From contig WSYB01000030.1 in NCBI GenBank assembly GCA_009773645.1, forward strand, positions 1 to 42,795: a stretch of DNA of 42,795 nucleotides. Direction: 5' to 3'. Below, piece after piece: positions 9,701 through 17,601 of the stretch. The stretch is from Geobacteraceae bacterium. GTDB taxonomy: Bacteria > Desulfobacterota > Desulfuromonadia > Geobacterales > Geobacteraceae. Positions within the stretch are counted from its first letter, which is position 1. Each line of letters begins with the position of its first letter. The notes beneath the pieces are model-generated. The model was not told where the DNA came from. It did no database searches and saw nothing but the letters and a program-made list of their open reading frames with translations. The position numbers were made by a program, and so were the translations under genes.

Positions 9701-10289
9701 TATCGCCGATACGGAGGAGATTTTGCCTGGTGAACTCGATCTTTTTCAGGGCCACCTGTTTTCGGGCTTTAAATTTGGTGACCCCGGCCGCCTCCTCAAT
9801 GAGAAATCGCCGATCTTCCGGCTTGGAGAGGAGGATCATGCCGATCCTCCCCTGTTCAATGATGGAGTAAGCCTTGGCGCCGACTCCCGTATCCATGAAG
9901 AGTTCGGTGATGTCCAGCAGCCGGCAGGGGGTCTTGTTCAGGTAATACTCGCTCTCGCCGTCGCGGTACAGCCGTCGGGTCACCTGTATTTCGCTGTAGC
10001 TCAGGTACTTGGCCGGCACTCTCCCGTCATCAGTGGAAAAGATCAGCGAAACCTCGGCCATCCCCAAGGGTTTTTTTGTTTCGCTTCCCCCGAAGATGAT
10101 GTCCTCCATGTGCTTCCCACGGAGGTTTTTGGCAGACTGCTCCCCCATTACCCAGCGGATGGCATCCACAACATTCGATTTGCCGCAACCGTTAGGGCCC
10201 ACAATGGCGGTCACCCCCGGCGGGAAATCGAGTGAAGCCTTATCCACAAAAGATTTAAAACCGATTATTTCGAGGCGTTTGATCTTCAT
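6759..10289 (-). CDS. smc: Chromosome segregation protein SMC
   Basis: Condensin ATPase, 1176 residues. Walker A (GPNGCGKS) is at residues 31-38. A long coiled coil follows, then the hinge around 520-640 (including the GVVADAIE and MGDRLQYVVG segments), a returning coiled coil, the ABC signature LSGGEKALTAVAL from 1086 and Walker B LLDEVDAP around 1112. The start is the ATG at 10289, giving the family N-terminus MKIKRLEIIGFKSF. An 80-codon upstream extension of the frame is unrelated sequence. No Shine-Dalgarno sequence is visible. A promoter ends 9 bases from the ATG, so the message may have almost no leader. It is the first gene of the minus-strand housekeeping run. Confidence 0.97.
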   Translation of the reverse strand: MKIKRLEIIGFKSFVDKASLDFPPGVTAIVGPNGCGKSNVVDAIRWVMGEQSAKNLRGKHMEDIIFGGSETKKPLGMAEVSLIFSTDDGRVPAKYLSYSEIQVTRRLYRDGESEYYLNKTPCRLLDITELFMDTGVGAKAYSIIEQGRIGMILLSKPEDRRFLIEEAAGVTKFKARKQVALKKIEFTRQNLLRIGDIVAEIRRQLNSLQRQAKKAEKFRACREELKEIELLFAVRNYQTLDEERKRVTGVLADVNNRVATLSAELERGEIALEERRIALLEEEKSLTLSQEEIYRLKGDSQGCENRLEFQRKELLNLERHRTRFAEELASLERQLSEAENELKSLEERKGAFVSAAAGEEQTLQGRERELEEMVGAERRLAGQMEETRRGLFALLSQIAQFNNQHAGAAKRLEAMSERFERNRRETMNFREKQAEVFSRSGELEAVLKALADDKGRLIERLGTLKGREEELKAQLATHENDLMAKRDELSRKGSRLHSLQELEAQFAGYAQGVKALFLSDRFRGRFRGVVADAIETGEEYEAALEAVMGDRLQYVVGSGEDDVLAAVTHLKESAGGRCSFILRGMTPFAQGSVPDKAPRLLEKVTINESYLELVTPLLTNIHIAQDLRSAVDLARQYAHLTFVTPEGDLAYGGGVISGGSAEAVQQGLIHKKREIKELSLEAAALDTAVQQLEEGKERLKEGIAAVEEELRETRQRLHQTDIQLLNNEKDLQRAREECQSIEERIAIKAMEDDQLREERAALEQEMADSGKNRLASEERKNSLEREVEALQETLAVKRREIDEAREVVTAMKVKAAALKEKRESNLRAIKRVEELRKDLQGRIAGHQAELAKAEQERDRLVTAITKSEESLKTLLKKQVESEAAYNAVKERYETSAGGVQESEARLKGVRGAVEELRQSAGEMGLRLSELAMKLRHLESSLQDKYRVEIVSLLPQYSEIDYIEAEKLERQMELQKLVDEMGEVNLTAIEEYRELEERFNFLSEQKKDLEESLHALQKAIQRINRTTRKRFLETFQMVNAKFQEVFPRLFCGGQAELRLTNEEDLLETGIDIIVQPPGKKLQNVTLLSGGEKALTAVALIFSIFLVKPSPFCLLDEVDAPLDDANIGRFNEMVREMTTFSQFIMITHSKTTMAVADTLYGVTMEEPGISKLVSVRLN

Positions 10290-10298
10290 AAACGCTGT

Positions 10299-10328
10299 AT
10301 AGTAGCAGAGAGAGTCTTTTATTGTAAA
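10299..10328 (-). promoter_or_regulatory. Putative smc promoter
   Basis: On the minus strand TTTACA (10323-10328) and TACTAT (10299-10304) are 18 bases apart. Transcription would start about 3 bases before the smc ATG. Confidence 0.5.
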
Positions 10329-10387
10329 GGCAAAGATGAGGTAGAAGCCCCGTCTCTGATTGTATACATGGCGGTAAAAAGAGGGAC

Positions 10388-10416
10388 TTGCGCCCGGTAA
10401 TCTGGGGGAGTATACT
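10388..10416 (+). promoter_or_regulatory. Putative promoter of the AsmA-like gene
   Basis: TTGCGC (10388-10393), a 17-base spacer and TATACT (10411-10416) lie only 6 bases before the ATG at 10423. The transcript would begin at or next to the start codon. It faces away from the smc promoter across a 133-bp gap. Confidence 0.5.
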
Positions 10417-10422
10417 GCCCAC

Positions 10423-13400
10423 ATGCAGTCGCGCAATAAAAAAATCATAATCATCTCCCTCCTTGTCATCATCCTCGCTCTAGTTGGAGGCGGCACCTTT
10501 ATTCTGAACAAGCTTCTCCACCTTGACACCTACAAAGACCAGATCATCGTAGCGCTACAAGAAGCGTTGCAGCGTGAAGTCCGTTATGAAAAGGGTGATT
10601 TTTCGCTGCGTTACGGCCCTGCCTTCACTTTCAGCCATGTGGTGGTGAAGGAAAAAGACGGCTCCGCAAACTTTATCACCGCCGAACGGCTGACCTTCAA
10701 GTTAGCGGTGCTCCCACTGCTGGAAAAAAGAGTGGTACTGAAGGAAATGGACCTCGACCAGCCAGATGTGGAACTCGCCCGGGACAAAGCCGGCGTTTTC
10801 AACATAAGCGACCTTCTTGAGGAGAAGAAAGAAGCGTTGCCGCTGCAAATTAAGGGGATCCGCATCAGAAAGGGGTTTATCAGGTTCACCGACCGGCTGG
10901 TCACCCCTGAAGGATTAGCCACCTCACTGGAAGAAACCGATCTCTCCATAAGCCGCTTTGTCAGGGGCAAAAGCTGCGACTTCAAGCTCGCCACCCTTAT
11001 TACCGGTGAAGCGAAGCGGGGTAACGTTACCCTTAGCGGCACGGCCAACCTCGCCCCCAAAGACAAGCCGCTGACCGACACTGTAGTCAACGCGAAGATC
11101 CTCGCTAAAAATCTCGATGCAGGGCGTTTCTGGGCCTATTACAGTCGTTACGTGCCGTTCCGGAAGATTTTGGGGCAGCTGGAGATAGAAAGCACCTTCA
11201 AGGGGAAGCTCGCCGAGTTTACCTCCCGAGGGAGCATGAAGATCAGCGGTCTCCGCTTCGACTACCCCCAGATATTCCATGCCGTCCTCACTCCGAAGGA
11301 CCTTCATTTCACTTATGATATGGAACTCGCTCCACGGGACCTGTCGGTGAAATCCCTCGACCTTACCGTTGACGGTCTGCGCGTTAAAGGGAGCTGTATT
11401 CTCAAGGATATTCACAGCGGCGACCTGCGGATTACGGCACGGGCAACGACCTCCCCCTTCCGGCTGGAAGATTTCGGGCGGTATATCCCATATGGTGTTA
11501 TTGTCAAAGATCCCGCCGAATTCATCGAAAGGCATATCAAAGGGGGGATCTATCGCCTGGACGACGGGAAGCTCGACGGGAGGATAAGTCAGATACTCCA
11601 CATGGAAAAAGGGGACAATTACAATGTTCTCTACATCCGCGGCCGGGTCGAAAAGGGGCTATTGACCTTCGGGCCTGATGTGCCGACCTTCAACAATATA
11701 AAGGGTGAACTGGAGATGCGCGGCAAGGACTTCAACCTTCACCGCATGTCAGGCAATTTCGGCGCTTCACCCTTTACCCTGAATGGCAGAATTTCCGACT
11801 ATCCGCTGGACAAACCTTCAGCCTATCCCTTCACCATGGCCATGACCCCCGGACAGGCCGAATTGGCCTGGCTTCTGGGCCAGAGGAAAACCGGCAAACT
11901 ATTTCTGTCCGGCTCCTCAACCCTGCGCCTCACAGGTGATGGTTTAACCAGCGGTTACAACCTGTCCGGCGACTGGGACCTTACTCCGGCCGCTTACAGC
12001 TATCCGGACCTTATTAAAAAGCCGGCCGGCCGCCCCAACCACCTCTCCTTCAAGGGAAGCATCAGTAAAGAGGAAGCAAAGCTTTCCTCACTTAATTACA
12101 CCCTGCATCCCATGGCCCTGACGGCTGCTGGCGATTACCGTTTTATCGGCAAAACACGGCTTGCTTTTGATATTAGTTCAAACCAGTTCCCCATCCATGA
12201 GACGGCACCCATGCTGCCGCTTCTGGCAAAATATCAACCTGCTGGAAGGGTTCAGGCTACAATCCATGGTGAAAGCAATCAGAAAGAGCTGAAGGATATC
12301 CGCTGGGCGGGGGACGTATCCTTTTCCGGCGCCTCATTCAAGCCTTCGGAAAACATCAAAAACCTCAGCGACATAAACGGCACCGTACACTTCAGCAGCG
12401 ACTCACTGGAAACTTCCCAGATGGCAGCCAGGCTGGGAACCTCTACCATTTACGGCAAGGGAACCCTGACCGGCTTCAATAACCCGATCCTTAGCCTGGT
12501 TTTCACCTCTCCTTCCCTGGCCATGTCCGATCTGGGACTGCGGGTTCCGCAAAGGGAGGTTAGGGCCACCAAAGTCCAGGGAAACGTCTCCCTGAAGGAC
12601 AATAATCTCCAGATAAAATCCCTGTCCGGGCAGGTAAACAATTCCGTCATGAACCTTGCGGGAACCGTGCAGGACCTGCGCAATCCCCGGGTCGATCTCA
12701 CCGTTAAATCACCGCACCTGGAGATAGAAGACGTAATGCTCTTGACGGAATTGGAGCAGGAGAAAAAGAAAGACGGGCCTCCCGCCAAAATAATACTGAA
12801 GGCTTCAATCCAGGCGAATACCGGCAAATTCAAAGATATTCCCTTTGAAAAGCTCCGTACCGTGGCAATGTATGAGGATAAAATCCTCTACCTGCAACCT
12901 GTTGAATTTGCCACCTTTGGCGGGCGTGTTTCCGGCAAGGGGAGGCTCGATTTCGGTTCCAACGGCGTCCCCCGCTATCAGGTCAGTTACGCCCTTGATA
13001 ACGTTTCCGCAGAACGATTCACGCGGGCAATCGGAATGAAAAAACAGGAAATTACCGGCACCCTTTCCACGCAAGGGGAGTTAACCGCTAAAGGGAAGAC
13101 CGGCGAAGAAATAAAAAAAACGGCCTTGGGCTCGGTAAAAATACGCATTGAAGAGGGTTCCCTGCGCAGATTTGCCGTTCTCTCAAAGATATTCTCCATT
13201 CTCAATGTGTCGCAGCTGTTGAAGTTCCAGTTGCCGGACATGGTTTCAGGCGGTATGCCGTATAATGAAATAACGGCCACCCTGTCGATCAGGGACGGCT
13301 TTGTGGCAAGCCAGGATCTTTACTTGGACAGCGACGCCATGAATATCTCAGCCGTCGGGAAAATGGATCTGGTAAAAGACGAACTGGATGTCACCATCGG

Positions 13401-13647
13401 CGTACAGCCGCTGCAGACGGTGGATAAGGTGGTGAGCAATATCCCGATAGTGGGATGGATCCTGACCGGCAAGGACAGAACCCTTATAACCACCTACTTC
13501 GAAGCAAAAGGAAAAGTGGAAGACCCGCAGGTCAAGGCCATTCCGGTAAAGTCCATGGCCAAAGGGGTCTTTGACATATTTAAGCGGGTATTCGAGCTCC
13601 CCGCCAAACTCATTACCGATACAGGCGAAGTTATCATCGGCAAGTAG
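10423..13647 (+). CDS. AsmA/YhdP-family envelope protein
   Basis: A 1074-residue protein with one N-terminal membrane helix (about 8-30) followed by a very long periplasmic region of beta-rich repeats such as LDLTVDGLRVKGSCIL and LRLTGDGLTSGYNLSG. The C-terminus (about 1000-1070) carries the AsmA/YhdP-like pattern of a TVDKVVSNIPIVGWILTG segment followed by FEAKGKVEDPQVK. Such proteins form inner-membrane-anchored grooves linked to phospholipid transport to the outer membrane. The gene stands alone on the plus strand, divergent from smc. GGGGGAG lies 12 bases before the ATG, which is a poor ribosome-binding spacing, and a promoter abuts the start. Substrate is not known. Confidence 0.85.
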   Translation: MQSRNKKIIIISLLVIILALVGGGTFILNKLLHLDTYKDQIIVALQEALQREVRYEKGDFSLRYGPAFTFSHVVVKEKDGSANFITAERLTFKLAVLPLLEKRVVLKEMDLDQPDVELARDKAGVFNISDLLEEKKEALPLQIKGIRIRKGFIRFTDRLVTPEGLATSLEETDLSISRFVRGKSCDFKLATLITGEAKRGNVTLSGTANLAPKDKPLTDTVVNAKILAKNLDAGRFWAYYSRYVPFRKILGQLEIESTFKGKLAEFTSRGSMKISGLRFDYPQIFHAVLTPKDLHFTYDMELAPRDLSVKSLDLTVDGLRVKGSCILKDIHSGDLRITARATTSPFRLEDFGRYIPYGVIVKDPAEFIERHIKGGIYRLDDGKLDGRISQILHMEKGDNYNVLYIRGRVEKGLLTFGPDVPTFNNIKGELEMRGKDFNLHRMSGNFGASPFTLNGRISDYPLDKPSAYPFTMAMTPGQAELAWLLGQRKTGKLFLSGSSTLRLTGDGLTSGYNLSGDWDLTPAAYSYPDLIKKPAGRPNHLSFKGSISKEEAKLSSLNYTLHPMALTAAGDYRFIGKTRLAFDISSNQFPIHETAPMLPLLAKYQPAGRVQATIHGESNQKELKDIRWAGDVSFSGASFKPSENIKNLSDINGTVHFSSDSLETSQMAARLGTSTIYGKGTLTGFNNPILSLVFTSPSLAMSDLGLRVPQREVRATKVQGNVSLKDNNLQIKSLSGQVNNSVMNLAGTVQDLRNPRVDLTVKSPHLEIEDVMLLTELEQEKKKDGPPAKIILKASIQANTGKFKDIPFEKLRTVAMYEDKILYLQPVEFATFGGRVSGKGRLDFGSNGVPRYQVSYALDNVSAERFTRAIGMKKQEITGTLSTQGELTAKGKTGEEIKKTALGSVKIRIEEGSLRRFAVLSKIFSILNVSQLLKFQLPDMVSGGMPYNEITATLSIRDGFVASQDLYLDSDAMNISAVGKMDLVKDELDVTIGVQPLQTVDKVVSNIPIVGWILTGKDRTLITTYFEAKGKVEDPQVKAIPVKSMAKGVFDIFKRVFELPAKLITDTGEVIIGK

Positions 13648-13777
13648 GCGTAACCATTGCCCAATGTCTGACTTTCTTCTTTAACCCGTTCATGAGCATC
13701 CAACTGTGCCTATTTATGTCAAGTCCGTGATCTTCACCATCACGAGAGTTCCGAGGGGAGCAATGCCGTTTTTTTTA

Positions 13778-13807
13778 TTGTAACATTTATAAAATTTATG
13801 CTATTTT
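13778..13807 (+). promoter_or_regulatory. Possible promoter of the small lipoprotein gene
   Basis: TTGTAA (13778-13783), an 18-base AT-rich spacer and TATTTT (13802-13807) precede the lipoprotein gene by 36 bases. Both hexamers are weak matches. The rest of 13648-13777 holds only a short GTGAT/ATCAC inverted repeat and a T-run that might end the AsmA transcript. Confidence 0.35.
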
Positions 13808-13843
13808 GCTCAACGGTCGAAAATTCTCAACAGGAGGATAAAG

Positions 13844-14260
13844 GTGAATAAGAAAATAGTGGTAATCATGGCAGTCGTTGCACTCGCAGCCGCTGGGTGC
13901 CAAAAAAAGGAAGAAGCTCCGAAAGGTATGGCTCCGCAGGGCGCCGCTCCTGCTCAGCAAATGCCGGCCGGCCACCCTGGCGGCGGTGATCCCCACGCCG
14001 GCCTGAAGCCTGTGGAAATCCCGGCTGGCGCAGGCCATAAGGGGAAAGTCGTTTCCACCATGGATTCCGGCGGTTATACGTATGTCGAAGTTGAGGAAAA
14101 GGGGCAGAAGCTTTGGGTCGCAGTTATGCAAACGAAGGTAAAAGCCGGCGATGTCGTTGAATTCCCTGATTCGCCGCCCATGGTCAACTTCCAGAGCAAA
14201 ACCCTGAATCGGACCTTTGAGAAAATCATCTTTGCCCCCGGCTTACGTATATCAAAGTAA
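13844..14260 (+). CDS. Small lipoprotein with OB-fold-like C-terminal domain
   Basis: A 138-residue predicted lipoprotein. The signal peptide ends in AAAGC (Cys19), then a Pro/Ala/Gly-rich linker runs to about residue 60. The C-terminal domain (HKGKVVSTMDSGGYTYVEVE, then KLWVAVMQTKVKAGDVVEF) resembles small NrfJ-like proteins associated with cytochrome c nitrite reductases. Translation starts at GTG 13844, 6 bases after a perfect AGGAGG. A strong terminator follows. Nothing around it points to a specific pathway, so the NrfJ comparison is from sequence pattern only. Confidence 0.75.
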   Translation: MNKKIVVIMAVVALAAAGCQKKEEAPKGMAPQGAAPAQQMPAGHPGGGDPHAGLKPVEIPAGAGHKGKVVSTMDSGGYTYVEVEEKGQKLWVAVMQTKVKAGDVVEFPDSPPMVNFQSKTLNRTFEKIIFAPGLRISK

Positions 14261-14282
14261 TTGATTAGATTTGAATTTGATA

Positions 14283-14319
14283 AAAATAGCGAAACCGTCA
14301 CAGGTTTCGCTATTTTTTT
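14283..14319. terminator. Bidirectional intrinsic terminator
   Basis: A 14-bp perfect stem (14283-14296 with 14303-14316, core AATAGCGAAACC) is flanked by A- and T-runs on both sides. It ends the lipoprotein gene on the plus strand and the mutT-like gene on the minus strand. Confidence 0.9.
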
Positions 14320-14329
14320 GTCTTAGCAG

Positions 14330-14722
14330 TCATGCAAACTCCCTGCAAATTCTTTCCGCCAGAGGGATATCCGCCGGGAGAAGCTGGAAGCTCAGGATTT
14401 CAGCCGGTTTCACCCAGCAATGCTCTGCAACCTCCAGATCAGCTATCTCCCCGCTCAACCAGCTGCATCGATAAGCCAGCACCAAGACGGTGCGCTCCGG
14501 ATACCGGTAATAAACCACATCATATATCCCTTCGACGGCAATCTCTATCGCCAGTTCCTCCCGTATCTCCCTTACCACGCAATCCAAGGGATTTTCCATC
14601 GGCTCGACCTTGCCGCCCGGAAATTCCCACAAAAGAGGGTACGGTACATTCAACCTCCGTCTCGTCAAGAGTATGTTACGGTCATGTTCGATTATTGCCG
14701 CGGTAACCAGTAAAGGGTACAT
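14330..14722 (-). CDS. MutT-type Nudix hydrolase
   Basis: A 130-residue Nudix enzyme, probably an 8-oxo-dGTP diphosphatase that cleans the nucleotide pool. The Nudix box reads GGKVEPME followed by seven residues and REIREELAI, matching GX5EX7REUXEEXGU except that the last Gly is Ala. A QLLPADIPLA segment near the C-terminus is typical of MutT. The start is placed at 14722 (MYPLLVTAAII, preceded by GAGGAG). The reading frame extends 26 codons further, but that part runs through a terminator hairpin (14761-14790) and so is unlikely to be translated. Confidence 0.85.
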   Translation of the reverse strand: MYPLLVTAAIIEHDRNILLTRRRLNVPYPLLWEFPGGKVEPMENPLDCVVREIREELAIEIAVEGIYDVVYYRYPERTVLVLAYRCSWLSGEIADLEVAEHCWVKPAEILSFQLLPADIPLAERICREFA

Positions 14723-14760
14723 CTTCTCCTCATCACGGACTTCATTCGGCTTGGCGTAAA

Positions 14761-14790
14761 CAAAAAATCCGGCCAATGACCGGATTTTTG
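14761..14790. terminator. Intrinsic terminator after the NlpC/P60 gene
   Basis: CAAAAAATCCGG (14761-14772) pairs with CCGGATTTTTG (14780-14790) with a 7-base loop. On the minus strand the stem is followed by a T-run. It separates the endopeptidase gene from mutT. Confidence 0.85.
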
Positions 14791-14811
14791 ATAAATACAA
14801 AGTGTGCAGAA

Positions 14812-15843
14812 TCAGTTGTTAAGACTGATGCCGAGTGTATCGTTATTAGTGGCGTCATCCGACGACTCTTCTTCTACACCGATCAAGAGATCGTCAAACT
14901 TGAATATTTCCGGATTGATCTTGCCGATCCTTCTGGCGCCGAGGAACCGGGAACGATAGTATGGAGTATCTATGGAGGAAACAACAACCCTGCGGTCACG
15001 GGATGAAGCATGAATCATCCTGTTATCCCCAAGATAAATCCCCACATGGGAAGCATACGGGGCGTAGGTGTGGAAAAAGACAAGATCCCCTTTCTGGAGA
15101 TCACCCGGTGAGACTTTGTTCCCCACTTCAAACTGCTCACGGGCCGATCTGGGGAGAGATACTTCCAGTTCGCGGAAAACCTTCTGGACAAAAGCAGAGC
15201 AGTCAAGACCATTTTTACTGCTGCCGCCGAAGCGGTAGCGGGTACCGAGAAAACCGTAGGCGGTTTTTTTGAGCATCTTGACGTTGTCGGTCTTGAGTTC
15301 CAGATTTTTGGTCAGATCAACAGGCTGGCCAGGATCGACCTCGGTGAGGTCTGTCAGGCTCTGCTCGTAATCCTTCTCGCTGAAGAGATCGCTATGTCTC
15401 AGGTAGACCCTCTTTGCGCCCCGCTGTTTAGCCTCATCCGCAGGTTCAGCCTCTTTCAGGGCCAGGATAAGTCCCGCCTTGACCCTGCTTTTGGTCAAAC
15501 CGTTCAAGCGCTTCAACTCACTTACCGGCACACCGGTTTTTTTGGCAATCCTGGAAAGGGTTTCCCCCTTCCGGACCTTATAGGTGGCTGCTTTATTCCT
15601 GCCACCTCCCTTCTCTGCGGCAGCAGTTGAACGGGGGGGGATTACCAGCACATATCCTTTTTTCACATTATTATGAACCAGATTGTTTGCAGACTTCAGG
15701 TCCTCGACTGCAACGTGATATTTTTTGGCAAGGGAATAAAGGGTTTCGTTCTTTTTTACTTTGTGAGTTTTGGCGGCAAGAACCAGCGAAGGAAAAGATA
15801 ATACGATAATGCAAACAAGAATAATTTTTATGCCATTATGCAT
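14812..15843 (-). CDS. LysM-NlpC/P60 peptidoglycan endopeptidase
   Basis: A 343-residue secreted cell-wall hydrolase. A signal peptide (cleavage after about residue 24) precedes two LysM peptidoglycan-binding repeats (about 26-70 and 87-130) and a C-terminal NlpC/P60 cysteine peptidase domain (about 190-320). The likely catalytic residues are Cys215 in GLDCSAFV, His266 in SHVGIYLG and His278 in MIHAS. The enzyme would cut peptide stems of peptidoglycan. It has its own promoter and terminator and so is a single-gene unit. A GAGGGGGG ribosome-binding site precedes the ATG. The acidic C-terminal tail after the domain is not conserved in any way I recognise. Confidence 0.93.
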   Translation of the reverse strand: MHNGIKIILVCIIVLSFPSLVLAAKTHKVKKNETLYSLAKKYHVAVEDLKSANNLVHNNVKKGYVLVIPPRSTAAAEKGGGRNKAATYKVRKGETLSRIAKKTGVPVSELKRLNGLTKSRVKAGLILALKEAEPADEAKQRGAKRVYLRHSDLFSEKDYEQSLTDLTEVDPGQPVDLTKNLELKTDNVKMLKKTAYGFLGTRYRFGGSSKNGLDCSAFVQKVFRELEVSLPRSAREQFEVGNKVSPGDLQKGDLVFFHTYAPYASHVGIYLGDNRMIHASSRDRRVVVSSIDTPYYRSRFLGARRIGKINPEIFKFDDLLIGVEEESSDDATNNDTLGISLNN

Positions 15844-15886
15844 ACGCCCCCCCTCATTGTTTTAAAAAGCAACAAAAATGAAAAGA

Positions 15887-15915
15887 TTAATATAACAACC
15901 GGACACTTTTGTCAA
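15887..15915 (-). promoter_or_regulatory. Promoter of the NlpC/P60 gene
   Basis: TTGACA (15910-15915) and TATTAA (15887-15892) on the minus strand are 17 bases apart, 43 bases before the ATG. The promoter begins only 19 bp after the end of the upstream cyclase gene. Confidence 0.65.
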
Positions 15916-15934
15916 CCCCAAAGGTGTGGCGGGG

Positions 15935-17347
15935 CTAACGTCCGGCGATTACCAGACGAATTCTGACCGGCTCGTCGCGAAGGAGCTTGACCCGTGGCGC
16001 CGGCGACAGCAGCCTCTTTTCAATCACCGTACTCTGCCGTATTTCAGACAGATCAAGCTCTTCGGTCTCTACCGACTCAAGCTGTGTCAGAACATGCTCG
16101 GGACCTTCCGCCGCAACCGACACCGGTTCAATTATTATCTTTTTCAGCCGCAGTTTTCCGGAAAGGCTTCCGACTGTTTTCACCTTGACCTGAAGCTCCT
16201 TGCGCACCTTTTTCTCCGCGACCACCTTTATCACGGAAGGATTTATCCCGGTCACCACCACACCCAGCGGAAGCTGGAAGTCGTTATTCTTTATGGTCAG
16301 ATGATTAGTTCCTTCCCTGATATTTGCCAGGTCCACATCCGCCACTATATCCAGTTGCTTTGGCGAAGGGATCAGGCTGGAAAAGATTTTGAGTTGAACG
16401 TCAACCTCTTCAGGAGAAGTTCTGATCAGCGTTACGCTGTCGGGAAGGTTATGATACTTAATCGGGGCGGTAACGGTGACAATCCCTCCCTGTTTTGCGG
16501 TAATAATGAGCCACGTGGCAATGACCAGAAGAACGGTGATCAGTTTGGGCCAGAGATTGCTGAAAATCTTCTTACGGAGTGAAACCTTGACTACCTCCTG
16601 GGCCGGCGGAGCAAGAAGAACGTGGAGCTTTTCACTTAACTGCTCAGGGGTGCCGATTTTATGCAGTTTACCGGCCAGGGCCAGGGAAACCTCTCCCCGT
16701 TCCTCGGATACGATGACGACTGCCGCATCCGAACGCTCGGACAGGCCCAGACCGGCGCGGTGCCTTGTCCCGAAATGCTGCGGCACGTCACTGTTCGTGG
16801 AAAGGGGGAGGTGGCAGGAAGCCTGGATAATCCTGCCGTCCCTGATCACCACGGCACCGTCATGGAGCGGAGTGCCGTCCATGAAAACACTCCCTATGAG
16901 CTGGGCGCTTACGAGACTGTCAATGGGAACTCCGTGCAGCAGATATTCGTCCAAGGGCTCTTTGCGCTGAAAAACAAGAATCGCACCGGTTTTCCCCGCG
17001 GCCAGCGCAAATATCTCACTGGACAATTCCATAAAGTCAAGCTGCGGACCGTTTGCCTGGCGCCCAAACATGTTTCTCAGCAGACTGAACCTATAGAGCG
17101 CCTGCCGTATCTCCGTCTGGAAGATAACGATGATAAGGACAAAGAGAACCGTCCCCAGTTCCTGGAAAATCCAACTGGTCATAAACAGGCCGAGATTCTT
17201 GGTGACAATGTAGATGATCCCCAAAAATCCCAGACCGATTACAACCTGCAGGGCCTTGGTATTCTTGAACCAGCGGTAAAGCTGGTAGACAAGAAAACTC
17301 ATTATGATTATGTCCGCTATGTCCTGCGTACGTATGTATGGGAACAA
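15935..17347 (-). CDS. cdaA: CdaA-CdaR fusion: diadenylate cyclase with YbbR domains
   Basis: A 470-residue membrane protein that should make the second messenger c-di-AMP from two ATP. The first 255 residues are a complete CdaA: three N-terminal membrane helices (about 10-80), then a DAC domain with DGA at 163-165 and GTRHRA at 193-198, the two catalytic motifs. Without any stop the frame continues into a basic stretch and another membrane helix (about 267-283). YbbR/CdaR-like beta domains follow (about 290-470, with TVTAPIKYHNLP and EEVDVQLK patterns). In Firmicutes these are two neighbouring genes, cdaA and cdaR. The usual partner glmM is not beside it here. The topology implied places the YbbR domains outside the cytoplasm. 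Confidence 0.9.
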   Translation of the reverse strand: MFPYIRTQDIADIIIMSFLVYQLYRWFKNTKALQVVIGLGFLGIIYIVTKNLGLFMTSWIFQELGTVLFVLIIVIFQTEIRQALYRFSLLRNMFGRQANGPQLDFMELSSEIFALAAGKTGAILVFQRKEPLDEYLLHGVPIDSLVSAQLIGSVFMDGTPLHDGAVVIRDGRIIQASCHLPLSTNSDVPQHFGTRHRAGLGLSERSDAAVVIVSEERGEVSLALAGKLHKIGTPEQLSEKLHVLLAPPAQEVVKVSLRKKIFSNLWPKLITVLLVIATWLIITAKQGGIVTVTAPIKYHNLPDSVTLIRTSPEEVDVQLKIFSSLIPSPKQLDIVADVDLANIREGTNHLTIKNNDFQLPLGVVVTGINPSVIKVVAEKKVRKELQVKVKTVGSLSGKLRLKKIIIEPVSVAAEGPEHVLTQLESVETEELDLSEIRQSTVIEKRLLSPAPRVKLLRDEPVRIRLVIAGR

Positions 17348-17396
17348 CCGTTCGACTCCTCACGAAACCGGGTTACGAGTGTCGGGTATAAAAACA

Positions 17397-17477
17397 GTTC
17401 TACGTTCTACGTTCGAAGTTCCATGTTCAAAGCTTCTAATGCACAACCTCGAACCTCGAACCTCGAACCTCGAACCT
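17397..17477. repeat. Paired heptamer arrays between cdaA and ubiE
   Basis: Left arm 17397-17431 has five 7-bp units, each beginning GTTC. Right arm 17445-17477 has 4.7 units of AACCTCG, whose complement also reads GTTC every 7 bp. The arms are imperfect inverted copies around a 13-bp centre. Confidence 0.85.
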
Positions 17478-17601
17478 GCTTTTAATATTTTTCTGGCATG
17501 CGGGGCCGGTTTGTGTTAATAACGGTCACACAACGACCCCGTATCTTATCGGCATGAAATCCAGTTTCTATAACATTTTTGTAACTCAAAGGATAGGGAA
17601 A

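Noticed and set aside
10924-11601. 225-codon minus-strand frame inside the AsmA-like gene
   Set aside because: Shadow frame. The plus-strand protein continues with consistent beta-rich sequence on both sides.
13796-14131. Minus-strand frame of 111 codons over the small lipoprotein
   Set aside because: The plus-strand gene has AGGAGG, a lipobox and a terminator. The minus frame crosses the plus gene's promoter region.
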